From assembly GCA_016936975.1 (NCBI GenBank), contig JAFGWU010000018.1:1-62855 (forward strand): 62,855 bases of DNA. Reading direction: 5' to 3'. Positions within the stretch are counted from its first letter, which is position 1; each line of letters opens with the position of its first letter. The DNA is from Bacteroidales bacterium (lineage in GTDB: Bacteria > Bacteroidota > Bacteroidia > Bacteroidales > GCA-2748055). The position numbers were made by a program, and so were the translations under genes. Below, piece after piece: positions 53,522 through 62,342 of the stretch. The notes beneath the pieces are model-generated. The model was not told where the DNA came from and ran no database searches. It saw only the letters and a list, made by a program, of their open reading frames with translations.

Positions 53522-53565
53522 TGCCATTCAGGATGCCATTCAGGATGCCATTCAGGATGCCATTC
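53518..53565. repeat. Four tandem 12-bp units (AGGATGCCATTC)
   Basis: Four perfect copies between ComA and the DUF368 gene, followed by a diverged AGGATATCAG. The unit starts with the AGGA end of the adjoining palindrome, suggesting local expansion. Confidence 0.85.
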
Positions 53566-53604
53566 AGGATATCAGTTTGTTAATATAAATACGACTTTAG
53601 AATA

Positions 53605-54546
53605 TTGAAACGAAAGTTTAAGGAGTATATCCTGGTTACCCTGAAGGGTATGGGAATGGGGGCTGCGGACGTGGTGCCGGGCGTATCAGGAGGGACCATC
53701 GCCTTTATCACGGGCATCTATGAAGAACTGATCCACTCCATCAAATCGATCGATGCCAGGGCGGTCAGGTTGTTCTTCACCGGCCGTTGGCGGGATTTCT
53801 GGAAACATGTCAACGGCAATTTCCTGCTTGCCCTGTTTGCGGGGATCTTTATATCGGTGGGTTCCCTGGCAAAGGTGCTGGAGGTCGTCCTCGAGCGCTA
53901 CCCGGTAATGATCTGGTCCTTCTTTTTCGGCCTGATACTGGCTTCATCCTATGTGGTTTCGAAGAGAATAAAAAAATGGGACTTCAACAGGGCGGTTGCC
54001 CTGGCGGTCGGCATCGGCATTGCTTTTTACATAACCAGTGTCACGCCGGCAGAAACCACAGGCGCATGGTGGTTTGTAATCTTTTCGGGGATGCTGGCGA
54101 GCTGTGCCATGATCCTTCCCGGTATTTCAGGGAGCTTTATCCTGCTGCTGCTGGGAAAATACGTCATGGCGCTGAATGCGGTCAATACGGTGGATGTGGC
54201 CTTCCTGCTGCTTCTCGGCGCAGGAGCGGTTATCGGGTTGATCAGCTTTTCAAACCTGCTTTCCTGGCTGCTGAAGAAATATCATGATTCCACGATTGCA
54301 CTCCTGGCAGGTTTCATGATAGGCTCCCTGAATAAAATATGGCCCTGGAAGGAGACCCTGGAAACCGTGGTGGTCGACGGGCATGTGAAGCCGCTGGTCG
54401 AAAAAAATATACTGCCCGATCCGGGCAACCCGGGATCCTTTTTCTGGCTTGCCCTGCTGATGGCTGCTGCCGGCATTCTGCTGACCTTTGCCATTGAATT
54501 GTTAGCAAGCAGATCGGCCCGTAAAAACGAAAAAAAACAGGTGTGA
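53605..54546 (+). CDS. DUF368 membrane protein (polyprenyl-phosphate transporter type)
   Basis: 313 residues with about eight membrane segments. The family signature is at the N terminus: MGMGAADVVPGVSGGTIAFI at about residues 16-35, and it repeats as MILPGISGSFILLLLGKY, pointing to an inverted repeat. DUF368 proteins (PopT) have been reported to return undecaprenyl phosphate across the inner membrane, recycling the cell-wall lipid carrier. The start is TTG at 53605, chosen because residues from there match the family N terminus; the ATG at 53650 would cut it. aroE follows with 5 nt between. Confidence 0.85.
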   Translation: MKRKFKEYILVTLKGMGMGAADVVPGVSGGTIAFITGIYEELIHSIKSIDARAVRLFFTGRWRDFWKHVNGNFLLALFAGIFISVGSLAKVLEVVLERYPVMIWSFFFGLILASSYVVSKRIKKWDFNRAVALAVGIGIAFYITSVTPAETTGAWWFVIFSGMLASCAMILPGISGSFILLLLGKYVMALNAVNTVDVAFLLLLGAGAVIGLISFSNLLSWLLKKYHDSTIALLAGFMIGSLNKIWPWKETLETVVVDGHVKPLVEKNILPDPGNPGSFFWLALLMAAAGILLTFAIELLASRSARKNEKKQV

Positions 54547-54551
54547 ATCCC

Positions 54552-55316
54552 ATGAGATTGTTCGGGCTCATCGGTTATCCTCTGGGACACAGCTTTTCCG
54601 CCTCCTGGTTCAATGAAAAGTTCAGAAAAATGGAGCTGGACGCCCGTTACGAGAACTTCCCCATTGAATCCATCGGTCAATTTACGGAACTGGTTCATTC
54701 CCATCCCCGGCTGGCGGGGCTGAATGTGACCATTCCCTATAAGGAAGCAATTATCCCGTTTCTGGACGGACTGAGCACGGTCGCGGAGCAGGTTCAGGCA
54801 GTAAATACGCTATGCTTTGTGGTCCGTGCAGGGAGACGACAGGTGATCGGATACAATACCGATGTGATCGGGTTTGAGCGATCGCTCAGGGAACATCTCG
54901 GGACGGTTCCGGAAAAAGCGCTGGTGCTCGGTACCGGCGGAGCCTGCAAAGCGGTGCACCATGTGCTCCGCCGGATGGGAATCGCGGTAACCCCTGTAAG
55001 CCGCGTGAGCGGGGCAGGAAAGCTGGGATACCATGAGCTTGATGATGCGGTGATCGCGGACCATAAACTGATCGTGAACACCACCCCGCTAGGGATGGCC
55101 CCGGCCATCGATACAGCACCTGATATCCCTTATGGGGCAGTCGGGAAAGGTCACCTCCTGTTCGACCTGGTATATAATCCCCGGGAAACAAAATTCCTCG
55201 CCTTTGGCAAATCCCGGGGTGCGGCAACCGTCAACGGTTACGACATGCTGGTTTACCAGGCGGAGGCCTCCTGGGAGCTGTGGAACCGGAACGTTGATGA
55301 ATCCGAAAAGCCATGA
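54552..55316 (+). CDS. aroE: Shikimate dehydrogenase
   Basis: 254 residues from the ATG at 54552; a GTG at 54543 is possible. AroE reduces 3-dehydroshikimate with NADPH in aromatic amino-acid synthesis. Shikimate-binding GYPLGHSFSASWFNEKF, LNVTIPYKEAIIPFLD with the catalytic Lys, YNTDVIGFERSL with the partner Asp, and the nucleotide loop GTGGACKAVHHVLRRMG are all present. The end overlaps the thioesterase start by 4 nt (ATGA). Confidence 0.93.
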   Translation: MRLFGLIGYPLGHSFSASWFNEKFRKMELDARYENFPIESIGQFTELVHSHPRLAGLNVTIPYKEAIIPFLDGLSTVAEQVQAVNTLCFVVRAGRRQVIGYNTDVIGFERSLREHLGTVPEKALVLGTGGACKAVHHVLRRMGIAVTPVSRVSGAGKLGYHELDDAVIADHKLIVNTTPLGMAPAIDTAPDIPYGAVGKGHLLFDLVYNPRETKFLAFGKSRGAATVNGYDMLVYQAEASWELWNRNVDESEKP

Positions 55317-56062
55317 TCACGCCTTATAAAAAGTCGTTTGTCATTTCCTCTTACGACCTGAATCCCGGAGGACAGGCCCGCCTCACGGCCCTGGCCGGTT
55401 TTTTCCAGGAGTGTGCCTATAAGCATGCCACGGAGCTGGGACTGGGATATCACCACCTGCAGGAGAATCAAACCTTCTGGGTCCTCTCCCGCCTGCGCAT
55501 CCATATTGACAGGTACCCGCTGTGGGATGAAGTGATCGAGGCGGAAACCTGGCCGAACGGAATGGAACGGATTTTTGCCATGCGCGAATTCCGCATCAGG
55601 GACCACCGCCGGGAGGTGATCGGATTTGCCTCCTCAGCATGGCTGGTGGTGGATTTGAAAACCCGGCACGCCATGCTGGTAAAGGACTTCAAACAACTTC
55701 AGACAGAACCGAAGGAGTCGGTCTTCGGCGAACCGCTGAAAAAGATCAGACTGCCCGGCACCCTTTCCGGCCCGGAACGGCGGGTTGTCCGGCAATCCGA
55801 CCTGGATATCGTGGGCCACGTCAATAACGTCAAATATATCGAATGGAGCCTTGACCGGCTCTTCAGCACCCTGGAAACAGAACCCTTCATTCAGGAGCTG
55901 GAAATAAATTACCTGAACGAGTCGCTTCTTTCAGAGGAGATTGAAATCAAATCGGACGGCACTCCCGGGAAGGAGTTTTTTGTTTCGGGAACCCGGTTGA
56001 GCGACAGCAAGGAGATTTTTCGAAGCAGGATCCTCATGGGAGAAATTCCAAATAACAAATAA
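55313..56062 (+). CDS. Acyl-ACP thioesterase-like protein
   Basis: 249 residues, a double hot-dog fold of the plant/bacterial acyl-ACP thioesterase type. The first domain begins YKKSFVISSYDLNPGGQARL and contains LSRLRIHIDRYPLWDEV; the second has VRQSDLDIVGHVNNVKYIEW, with the conserved Asp-x-x-x-H-x-N arrangement of the active site. It would release fatty acid from acyl-ACP; fabI elsewhere in the window makes the substrate. Coupled to aroE by overlapping start and stop codons. Convergent with truA through a repeat array. Confidence 0.85.
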   Translation: MITPYKKSFVISSYDLNPGGQARLTALAGFFQECAYKHATELGLGYHHLQENQTFWVLSRLRIHIDRYPLWDEVIEAETWPNGMERIFAMREFRIRDHRREVIGFASSAWLVVDLKTRHAMLVKDFKQLQTEPKESVFGEPLKKIRLPGTLSGPERRVVRQSDLDIVGHVNNVKYIEWSLDRLFSTLETEPFIQELEINYLNESLLSEEIEIKSDGTPGKEFFVSGTRLSDSKEIFRSRILMGEIPNNK

Positions 56063-56181
56063 CAAATTCCAAACCTTTGGAATTTGGGATTTGGGATTTG
56101 CTATTTGGGATTTGCTATTTGAGATTTGTTATTTGGGATTTGCTATTTGGAATTTGCTATTTGGAATTTGCTATTTGGAAT
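56046..56181. repeat. ATTTGGG/ATTTGCT minisatellite between convergent genes
   Basis: About nine drifted units of GGGATTTGCTATTT type. The left part (56046-56073) is the inverse of the same sequence (CCAAATAACAAATAACAAA), so a long imperfect hairpin can form. It starts before the thioesterase stop and ends inside the last codons of truA. Confidence 0.85.
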
Positions 56182-56917
56182 TCAATTCAGGATACCCTAT
56201 ATCCACCAGGAAGAGTCCTTTTGCCGGAGCGGCCATGCCGGCCAGGGCATGATCCCGGGCCTCGATGATCCTCCGGAAACCGGCCTCGTCGATCTTTCCT
56301 TTTCCTGCCTCGAGCAGTGTCCCGACAATGGAGCGGACCATGCCCCGCAGAAACCGGTCGGCCTTGATCTCAAAGGTATATCCCTGGTCAGTCTCTTGCC
56401 AGCCGGCTGACAGAATGCGGCAAATGTTGGTTTTTACATCGGTATGGGCCTTGCTGAAGCTGGTAAAATCGCTATAATCCGGAAGCACACTGCAGCATTT
56501 CCGGATCCGGTCCAGGTCGAGCTTCCCGTATACATAATGTGAATAGAGGCGGTTATATAGGGGCTTTTCTTTGGAAATATAGTAATGGTAGGTCCGGTAC
56601 ACTGCAGAATAACGTGCATGAAAACCGTTCGAAACAGGGACCAGCCTGTGGACGAGAATATCATCCGGGAGGAACCGGTTGAGCTTAAAAACCGGGGTTT
56701 TAAGGGATATGGGCATCTGCGTATCGAAGTGCGCCACAAAAAAGGAGGCATGAACCCCTGCATCGGTTCTGCCGGCACCGACAACGGAAACCGGTTCTTT
56801 CAGGATTAATGAGAGTGCCTGTTCAAGGGTCTCCTGCACCGTTACCGCATTCGGCTGGTTCTGCCATCCGTGGTATGCGGCTCCGTCGTAGGCAATATGT
56901 AATAGATACCTGGGCAC
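56171..56917 (-). CDS. truA: tRNA pseudouridine synthase A
   Basis: 248 residues. TruA converts uridines 38-40 of tRNA anticodon stems to pseudouridine. The catalytic Asp is in GAGRTDAGVHAS, preceded by YDGAAYHGWQNQPNAVTVQE. The start is GTG at 56917, fixed by the family N terminus (MPRYLLHIAYDG) and by the -7 box 4 nt upstream. The C terminus ends in the minisatellite, so the last few residues (YPELNSK) are partly repeat-derived. Confidence 0.92.
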   Translation of the reverse strand: MPRYLLHIAYDGAAYHGWQNQPNAVTVQETLEQALSLILKEPVSVVGAGRTDAGVHASFFVAHFDTQMPISLKTPVFKLNRFLPDDILVHRLVPVSNGFHARYSAVYRTYHYYISKEKPLYNRLYSHYVYGKLDLDRIRKCCSVLPDYSDFTSFSKAHTDVKTNICRILSAGWQETDQGYTFEIKADRFLRGMVRSIVGTLLEAGKGKIDEAGFRRIIEARDHALAGMAAPAKGLFLVDIGYPELNSK

Positions 56918-56921
56918 TTAT

Positions 56922-56929
56922 CAAATATA
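56922..56929 (-). promoter_or_regulatory. -7 box of truA, 4 nt before the GTG start
   Basis: The minus strand reads TATATTTG, an exact TAnnTTTG match, and four bases separate it from the start codon at 56917. It gives the same geometry as bamD and hutI. No clear -33 element. Confidence 0.6.
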
Positions 56930-56964
56930 GCGATCTTTTGTTAACATTTTTTAAGAAAATAATC

Positions 56965-56995
56965 TTTAGATTAGCGGACTACTCTGCTATTTTTG
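56965..56995 (+). promoter_or_regulatory. Promoter of the moxR-bat operon
   Basis: TTTA (56965-56968), a 19-bp spacer and TATTTTTG (56988-56995) fit the consensus. The leader to the ATG at 57032 is about 30 nt. It diverges from the truA promoter. Confidence 0.65.
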
Positions 56996-57031
56996 TGAAC
57001 CGTAACGCAAAGAAACAAATAACCATAACCT

Positions 57032-58027
57032 ATGAGTGAGCAAGTCAATATAAAGGAACTGAATGAAAGGATCAAAAAGGAGAGTGAGTTTGTCGATCTC
57101 ATCAGCATGGAGATGCAGAAGGTGATTGTCGGTCAGAAAGCCCTGCTCGACCGTTTGTTGATCGGCCTCCTGTCTGACGGCCACATACTCCTGGAAGGGG
57201 TACCCGGACTGGCAAAGACACTGGCGATAACCACGCTGGCTCAGACCATTGACGCCGAATTCAGCCGGATACAGTTTACCCCCGATCTTCTGCCGGCCGA
57301 CCTGATCGGGACCATGATCTACAGTCAGAAAAAAGAGGATTTCATGGTTAAGAAGGGGCCCATCTTCGCCAACCTGATCCTGGCGGACGAAATCAACCGG
57401 TCACCGGCCAAGGTGCAGAGTGCCCTGCTGGAAGCGATGCAGGAAAAACAGGTCACCATCGGGGAGGAAACCTACAAGCTTGGAAAACCGTTCCTGGTGC
57501 TTGCCACACAGAACCCCCTGGAGCAGGAGGGAACCTACCCGTTACCGGAAGCCCAGGTGGACCGGTTCATGCTGAAGGTGATTGTCACCTATCCGTCGCG
57601 GGACGACGAACGGCTGATCATGCGGGAAAACCTTCAAAAGGTGTTCCCTTCAGCGGCCAGGATCATGAAACCCGAAGATATCATGAAGGCACGGGACGTG
57701 GTAAAGGAGGTGTATATCGATGAAAAGATTGAAAATTATATCCTGGATATCGTTTTTGCGACCAGGAACCCTGAAAAAGCCGGACTGGCACAGTTTGTGC
57801 CCATGATTCATTACGGGGGGTCCCCAAGAGCGAGCATAAACCTGGCAAAAGCAGCCAAAGCCTATGCCTTCATTAAGAGAAGGGGTTATGTGGTGCCGGA
57901 GGATGTCAGGGCGGTATGTTACGATGTGCTTCGCCACCGGATCGGTTTAACCTATGAGGCGGAAGCGGAAAATATCACGGCTACCGACATTATTTCAGAA
58001 ATATTGAACAATGTGGAGGTCCCTTAA
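57032..58027 (+). CDS. MoxR-family AAA+ ATPase
   Basis: 331 residues. MoxR proteins are chaperone-like ATPases that work with von Willebrand factor A proteins. The Walker A is in LEGVPGLAKTLAITTL, Walker B in LILADEINRSPAKVQSALLE, sensor 1 in LATQNPLEQEGTYPLPEAQ with sensor 2 further on (GGSPRASINLAKAAKA). It is the first gene of the Bat operon in this window, followed by a small secreted protein and DUF58. Confidence 0.92.
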   Translation: MSEQVNIKELNERIKKESEFVDLISMEMQKVIVGQKALLDRLLIGLLSDGHILLEGVPGLAKTLAITTLAQTIDAEFSRIQFTPDLLPADLIGTMIYSQKKEDFMVKKGPIFANLILADEINRSPAKVQSALLEAMQEKQVTIGEETYKLGKPFLVLATQNPLEQEGTYPLPEAQVDRFMLKVIVTYPSRDDERLIMRENLQKVFPSAARIMKPEDIMKARDVVKEVYIDEKIENYILDIVFATRNPEKAGLAQFVPMIHYGGSPRASINLAKAAKAYAFIKRRGYVVPEDVRAVCYDVLRHRIGLTYEAEAENITATDIISEILNNVEVP

Positions 58028-58030
58028 GAA

Positions 58031-58447
58031 ATGATGAAGCAGGGATGGATCATATTCGGAATGATTCTGTCGGTTTGCGTGAACCTGACCGCCCAGCCCC
58101 TCATCGGGCTGGATAAGGAGGAGGTGCGTGTCTTTATGGAGAAGGAGCGGAAGGACTTCAGAATCGATAAGTCCATTGTCAGACAGCAATTCAATTACCT
58201 TAAGTACGTCAACAATAAACAGACGATGACGTACATTATCTATTTTTCCGATGGGGATATCTGCACCGGCACCAAACTGATCTGCGATTACGATGAGTAT
58301 GATGATGTCCGCAGGCAGCTGCAGGAGCAGAAAAAAAGAGTGGGAAAGAGCTCCTGGGAATACACCCACAACGGGAAGATCTATATCGTTTCCCTGGAAA
58401 AGGAGGAGTGGTATTTTATCCTGAAGGAGCAGGAGAAATTCCGATAG
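58031..58447 (+). CDS. Small secreted protein inside the Bat operon
   Basis: 138 residues with a signal peptide (WIIFGMILSVCVNLTAQ). The mature part is highly charged, with EEVRVFMEKERKDFRIDKSI, YLKYVNNKQTMTYIIYFSDG and a C-terminal strand KIYIVSLEKEEWYFIL. I recognise no family. It is 3 nt from the moxR stop and 25 nt from the DUF58 start, so it belongs to the operon. Two ATG codons in a row (58031, 58034) can serve. Probably periplasmic, perhaps interacting with BatA/BatB. Confidence 0.75.
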   Translation: MMKQGWIIFGMILSVCVNLTAQPLIGLDKEEVRVFMEKERKDFRIDKSIVRQQFNYLKYVNNKQTMTYIIYFSDGDICTGTKLICDYDEYDDVRRQLQEQKKRVGKSSWEYTHNGKIYIVSLEKEEWYFILKEQEKFR

Positions 58448-58472
58448 AAGGAGCAACAAGACCGTAGAGACA

Positions 58473-59336
58473 GTGGAAGCAAAGGAGTTACTCAGAAAGG
58501 TCCGTAAAATAGAGATCAAGTCCCGGGGATTGACGCGCCAGATCTTCGCGGGACAGTATCACAGTGCTTTCAAGGGAAAGGGGATGACCTTCTCGGAGGT
58601 CCGGGAGTACCAGTATGGCGATGATATCCGGACCATCGACTGGAACGTAACGGCCCGGTTCAACCATCCATACGTCAAGATATTTGAGGAGGAAAGGGAA
58701 CTGACCGTGATGCTGCTGATTGATCTCAGCGAGTCGGGCAATTTTGGAACGCATTTTCATCTTAAGCGGAACCTGATCACCGAAATTGCGGCGGTGCTTT
58801 CCTTCAGCGCCATTGAGAACAACGATAAAATCGGGGTAATCCTTTTCTCCGACCGGGTTGAAAAATTTATCCCGCCCCAGAAAGGCAGGAAGCATATTTT
58901 GCGGATTATCCGTGAACTGATCGAGTTCCAGCCGGAAAGCCGGGGGACCAATATTTCGGAGAGCCTTCGGTTCCTGACCAATGCCATTAAAAAGCGGTGT
59001 ACGGCCTTTCTGATTTCCGATTTCCGGGACAAAGGCTATGCCCGATCCCTGCAGATTGCCAACAATAAGCACGATGTGGTGGCCCTGCACATTTATGATC
59101 AGCGCGAAACAGAACTGCCGGCTGTGGGATTGATCCGGATCGTGGATGCCGAAAGCGGAAAGGAGAAATGGATCGATACCTCAAAAAAAGCTGTCAGGGA
59201 CAGCTACAGCATGAAATGGGAGAGCCACCTGGAGATGATGATGGAGATCTTTTCCAGGGCCGGTGTCGACAGTGTTTCGATCAGAACCGGTGAGGATTAC
59301 GTCAAACCGTTAATAAAATTATTCAGGAGAAGATAG
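58473..59336 (+). CDS. DUF58 protein of the Bat operon
   Basis: 287 residues with the typical DUF58 core: RGLTRQIFAGQYHSAFKGKG, MTFSEVREYQYGDDIRTIDW, NVTARFNHPYVKIFEEEREL and MLLIDLSESGNFG, a degenerate MIDAS-like DxSxS loop. DUF58 proteins accompany MoxR and von Willebrand factor A proteins in the same operons and may link the ATPase to the membrane complex. The start is GTG at 58473. It ends directly before the next start (stop TAG at 59334-59336). Confidence 0.9.
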   Translation: MEAKELLRKVRKIEIKSRGLTRQIFAGQYHSAFKGKGMTFSEVREYQYGDDIRTIDWNVTARFNHPYVKIFEEERELTVMLLIDLSESGNFGTHFHLKRNLITEIAAVLSFSAIENNDKIGVILFSDRVEKFIPPQKGRKHILRIIRELIEFQPESRGTNISESLRFLTNAIKKRCTAFLISDFRDKGYARSLQIANNKHDVVALHIYDQRETELPAVGLIRIVDAESGKEKWIDTSKKAVRDSYSMKWESHLEMMMEIFSRAGVDSVSIRTGEDYVKPLIKLFRRR

Positions 59337-60311
59337 ATGAGGAGATACCACCCGGCGATATATATCTTTTTATTCTGTTTTTCGGCCGCAATGCAGGGGC
59401 AGATCCTGAACCTGAGGGCTGAGCTTTCGGAAGACACCATCCTGATAGGGGACCAGGTCTCCTTCAACCTGGTTGCGGAGATGGAACAATCCGTACAGGT
59501 CGAATTTCCAATTCCCGCCGATACCCTCAGCAAAGCTATTGAAGTGCTCCTTTTTTCCCCGGTCGATACCGTGATCCGGCAGGACCGGAAAACCATTTCC
59601 CGTTCATACCTGATTACCAGTTTCGAGAAAGGGACCCATGTCGTTCCTGCCCAGAAGATTGTTTATAATACCGGTGTCTTTTCAGATACGGCCTTAACCA
59701 TGCCCCTTCTGATTCATGTCCTGGCCCCGGAAGTGGATACTACCCAGGCGATCAAACCTATAAAACCGCCGATAAACACCCCGGTTACATTTGCCGAGGC
59801 CGTTCCCTGGATACTTATCTCCTTCGGGGGATTAATGGGTCTGGCCCTGATTATCGCACTGGTAAGGATGTTCGCCCGGCGGAAGAAAGATCCGGAAGTG
59901 TTTGCGGCCATGAAGCTTGAACCGCCACATATCGTGGCATTCAGGGAGCTCGATCGGCTGAAGGAGGAGAAGCTCTGGGAGAAGGGAAAGGTGAAGGAAT
60001 TTTATACCAGGCTGACCGAAATTGTCCGAACGTACATTGAAAGACAGTACGGCATTCCGGCTATGGAGAGCACCACAGAGGAGATCCTGAAAACCTTCGA
60101 CAACCTGAATACGGAGGATGAGGTTCTGAATGAGATGCTGAGGGAGCTGCTCAGCCTGGCGGACCTTGTTAAATTTGCAAAGGAAGATCCCCTGCCCGTT
60201 GAGAACCAGACCAATCTCAATAACGGTTACCTGTTTGTCCAGAAAACCTATCCGTTGTTCTACCGTGAAGAGTGGAAATTAAAAGAGGAGGTGACAGATG
60301 AAGCACATTGA
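59337..60311 (+). CDS. BatD/DUF4381-like membrane protein
   Basis: 324 residues. A signal peptide (to about residue 21) is followed by a periplasmic beta domain (LNLRAELSEDTILIGDQVSF, DTVIRQDRKTISRSYLITSF). One membrane helix, WILISFGGLMGLALIIALV at about residues 160-178, leads to a cytoplasmic helical part with ELDRLKEEKLWEKGKVKEFY and RTYIERQYGIPAMESTTEEI. The family accompanies MoxR/BatA/BatB. It overlaps batA by 14 nt. Confidence 0.8.
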   Translation: MRRYHPAIYIFLFCFSAAMQGQILNLRAELSEDTILIGDQVSFNLVAEMEQSVQVEFPIPADTLSKAIEVLLFSPVDTVIRQDRKTISRSYLITSFEKGTHVVPAQKIVYNTGVFSDTALTMPLLIHVLAPEVDTTQAIKPIKPPINTPVTFAEAVPWILISFGGLMGLALIIALVRMFARRKKDPEVFAAMKLEPPHIVAFRELDRLKEEKLWEKGKVKEFYTRLTEIVRTYIERQYGIPAMESTTEEILKTFDNLNTEDEVLNEMLRELLSLADLVKFAKEDPLPVENQTNLNNGYLFVQKTYPLFYREEWKLKEEVTDEAH

Positions 60312-61293
60312 TTTTGCCTACCCGGCTTTTTTCTGGCTGATGCTCATCATCCCCCTGATGATCGGATGGTACGTCTGGCGGGGACGGCGCAGCAATGCAG
60401 CCTTCAAGATGCCGGGATTTGAGAATATCGACGACCGGGTCGGGTCAGCCAGGATTTGGCTCCGGCACCTGCTGTTTGTCCTGCGAATTGCGGCCATCGC
60501 CCTGCTCATTATCGTGCTCGCCAGGCCGCAATCATCCAACCGTTGGGAAACAGTGACCTCGGAAGGTGTGGACATCATCATGTGCATAGATGTTTCAGGG
60601 AGCATGCGGGCGATGGATTTCAGGCCGAACAGGCTGGAGGCGGCAAAGGATGTCGGCATCGGTTTTGTTAATGGCCGCCTGGACGACCGTTTCGGACTGG
60701 TTGTCTTTTCGGGGGAGAGTTTTACGCAATGCCCGCTTACCACAGACAGGGCTGTGGTAACCAATTTCCTGAAGGAGATCGATTTCGGCATGATCGAAGA
60801 CGGTACGGCCATCGGAATGGGTCTGGCAACATCAGTAAGCCGGCTGAAAGAGAGCAAGGCCAAAAGCAAGGTCGTTATTCTGCTTACCGACGGGGTCAAC
60901 AATATGGGGGATATCGGTCCGGTGACCGCCGCAGAAATTGCAATGCAATTCGGGATCAGGGTTTATACCATCGGGGTCGGGAGCAGGGGAGAGGCACCTT
61001 ACCCGGTTCAGGATTTTTACGGGCGGACGGTAACCCGGAACATGCCGGTGGAGATTGATGAAGAGGTGCTCAAGGAGGTGGCACAGAAAACCGGCGGCGC
61101 CTATTTCAGGGCAACCGACAACAACACCCTGAGGGAGATATACCGGCAGATCGACCAGATGGAAAAGACCCGTCTGGATGTGAAACAGTTCAGCAGGAAG
61201 AAAGAGGAGTATTTTCCCTTTCTGCTTGCTGCCATGGTTTTGTTTATATTGGAGTTGTTTTTGAGATATACCTGGTTCAGGACAATACCATAA
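60298..61293 (+). CDS. batA: BatA, VWA-domain membrane protein
   Basis: 331 residues. Two N-terminal membrane helices (about 8-25 and 55-76) and one C-terminal helix (FPFLLAAMVLFILELFLRY) enclose a periplasmic or cytoplasmic von Willebrand factor A domain. The metal-ion adhesion site is intact: DVSGSM at about 98-103, then SGESFTQCPLTTD and LLTDGVNNMG. BatA was named from a Bacteroides fragilis aerotolerance locus; the exact role is still debated. It overlaps the previous gene by 14 nt and precedes batB by 5 nt. Confidence 0.93.
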   Translation: MKHIDFAYPAFFWLMLIIPLMIGWYVWRGRRSNAAFKMPGFENIDDRVGSARIWLRHLLFVLRIAAIALLIIVLARPQSSNRWETVTSEGVDIIMCIDVSGSMRAMDFRPNRLEAAKDVGIGFVNGRLDDRFGLVVFSGESFTQCPLTTDRAVVTNFLKEIDFGMIEDGTAIGMGLATSVSRLKESKAKSKVVILLTDGVNNMGDIGPVTAAEIAMQFGIRVYTIGVGSRGEAPYPVQDFYGRTVTRNMPVEIDEEVLKEVAQKTGGAYFRATDNNTLREIYRQIDQMEKTRLDVKQFSRKKEEYFPFLLAAMVLFILELFLRYTWFRTIP

Positions 61294-61298
61294 GGGTT

Positions 61299-62342
61299 AT
61301 GCTACAGTTTGCACATGTAAATATTTTGTGGTTCCTGGTAAGCATTCCGCTTCTGCTGGCCGGATACCTGTTCCACCGGCGAAACAGGAGAAGAGCGCTT
61401 CGCAATCTCGGCGATGAGGATCTGATCAATTATCTGATGCCCGACCTCTCGCGTCCTGCACAGACCTGGAAGTTTATTTTTTCCCTGGTTGCCCTGACAT
61501 TGATCATCATTGCTGCAGCCGGACCACGTATCGGAACCAGGCTCCAGGAAGTGGAGCAGAAGGGGAGGGAAATCATCATTGCACTGGATGTGTCCAACAG
61601 TATGCTGGCGGAGGATGTCAAACCCTCGCGGCTGGAACGGTCGAAGCAGATCATCAGCAGAATGGTGGATCGCATGACCAACGACCGGATCGGGCTGATC
61701 CTGTTTGCAGGGGATGCCTATACCCAGATACCCATAACGGATGATTACCCCAGTGTGAAAATGTTCCTCGAGAGTGCCGGACCGGACATGGTCTCGAAAC
61801 AGGGCACCGCCATCGGTTCTGCGATTGCCCTGGCGGCACGTTCCTTCCCGGAGATCCTGCCGGAGAAGGAATCTGCACCGGCCGGGGCCAACCGGGCCAT
61901 TGTGGTTATCACGGACGGAGAGAATCACGAAGACGATGCGATCGGTGAGACGCAGAAGGCAGTCGAAAAGGGTATCAGGGTGTATACGGTGGGACTGGGG
62001 GATCCGAACGGGGTGCCGATACCGGTGAAAGCAGGAAGCACAGCCACAAGGAGGGACAAAGAGGGAAACGTGGTGGTGAGCAAGCTGAATGAGAAACTGC
62101 TGATAGAGATCGCATCGGCCGGAGAGGGAGCCTATATTCCGGGGGACAGGATAAGCAGTCTGATAGATGAGCTTGATAAACTGCAGAAAGAGGAGTTCAA
62201 GTCGAAACTCTTTTCCGATTATGCAGAACGGTTCCAGTATTTCGCAGGATTCGGCCTGCTTTTCCTTCTGTTTGAATTTTTGATCCGCTCAAGGAAAATT
62301 CCGTTTATCCAGAAATTGAAACTATTCAGGTCAGAAATATGA
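61299..62342 (+). CDS. batB: BatB, VWA-domain membrane protein
   Basis: 347 residues with the same layout as BatA: membrane helices at about 8-24 and 57-74, a VWA domain and a C-terminal helix (YFAGFGLLFLLFEFLI). MIDAS is DVSNSMLAEDVKPSRLERSK, then AGDAYTQIPITDDYPS and VVITDGENHEDDAIG. The intact metal site suggests ligand binding as in BatA. Its stop overlaps the batC start by 4 nt (ATGA). Confidence 0.93.
   Translation: MLQFAHVNILWFLVSIPLLLAGYLFHRRNRRRALRNLGDEDLINYLMPDLSRPAQTWKFIFSLVALTLIIIAAAGPRIGTRLQEVEQKGREIIIALDVSNSMLAEDVKPSRLERSKQIISRMVDRMTNDRIGLILFAGDAYTQIPITDDYPSVKMFLESAGPDMVSKQGTAIGSAIALAARSFPEILPEKESAPAGANRAIVVITDGENHEDDAIGETQKAVEKGIRVYTVGLGDPNGVPIPVKAGSTATRRDKEGNVVVSKLNEKLLIEIASAGEGAYIPGDRISSLIDELDKLQKEEFKSKLFSDYAERFQYFAGFGLLFLLFEFLIRSRKIPFIQKLKLFRSEI

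Noticed and set aside
53518-53565. CRISPR array
   Set aside because: The units are 12 bp, directly adjacent and without spacers; there are no cas genes. The same holds for 47882-47978 and 56086-56181.
56077-56268. Small plus-strand frame rich in WDLLFGICYL repeats
   Set aside because: It is a translation of the minisatellite and overlaps truA on the other strand.
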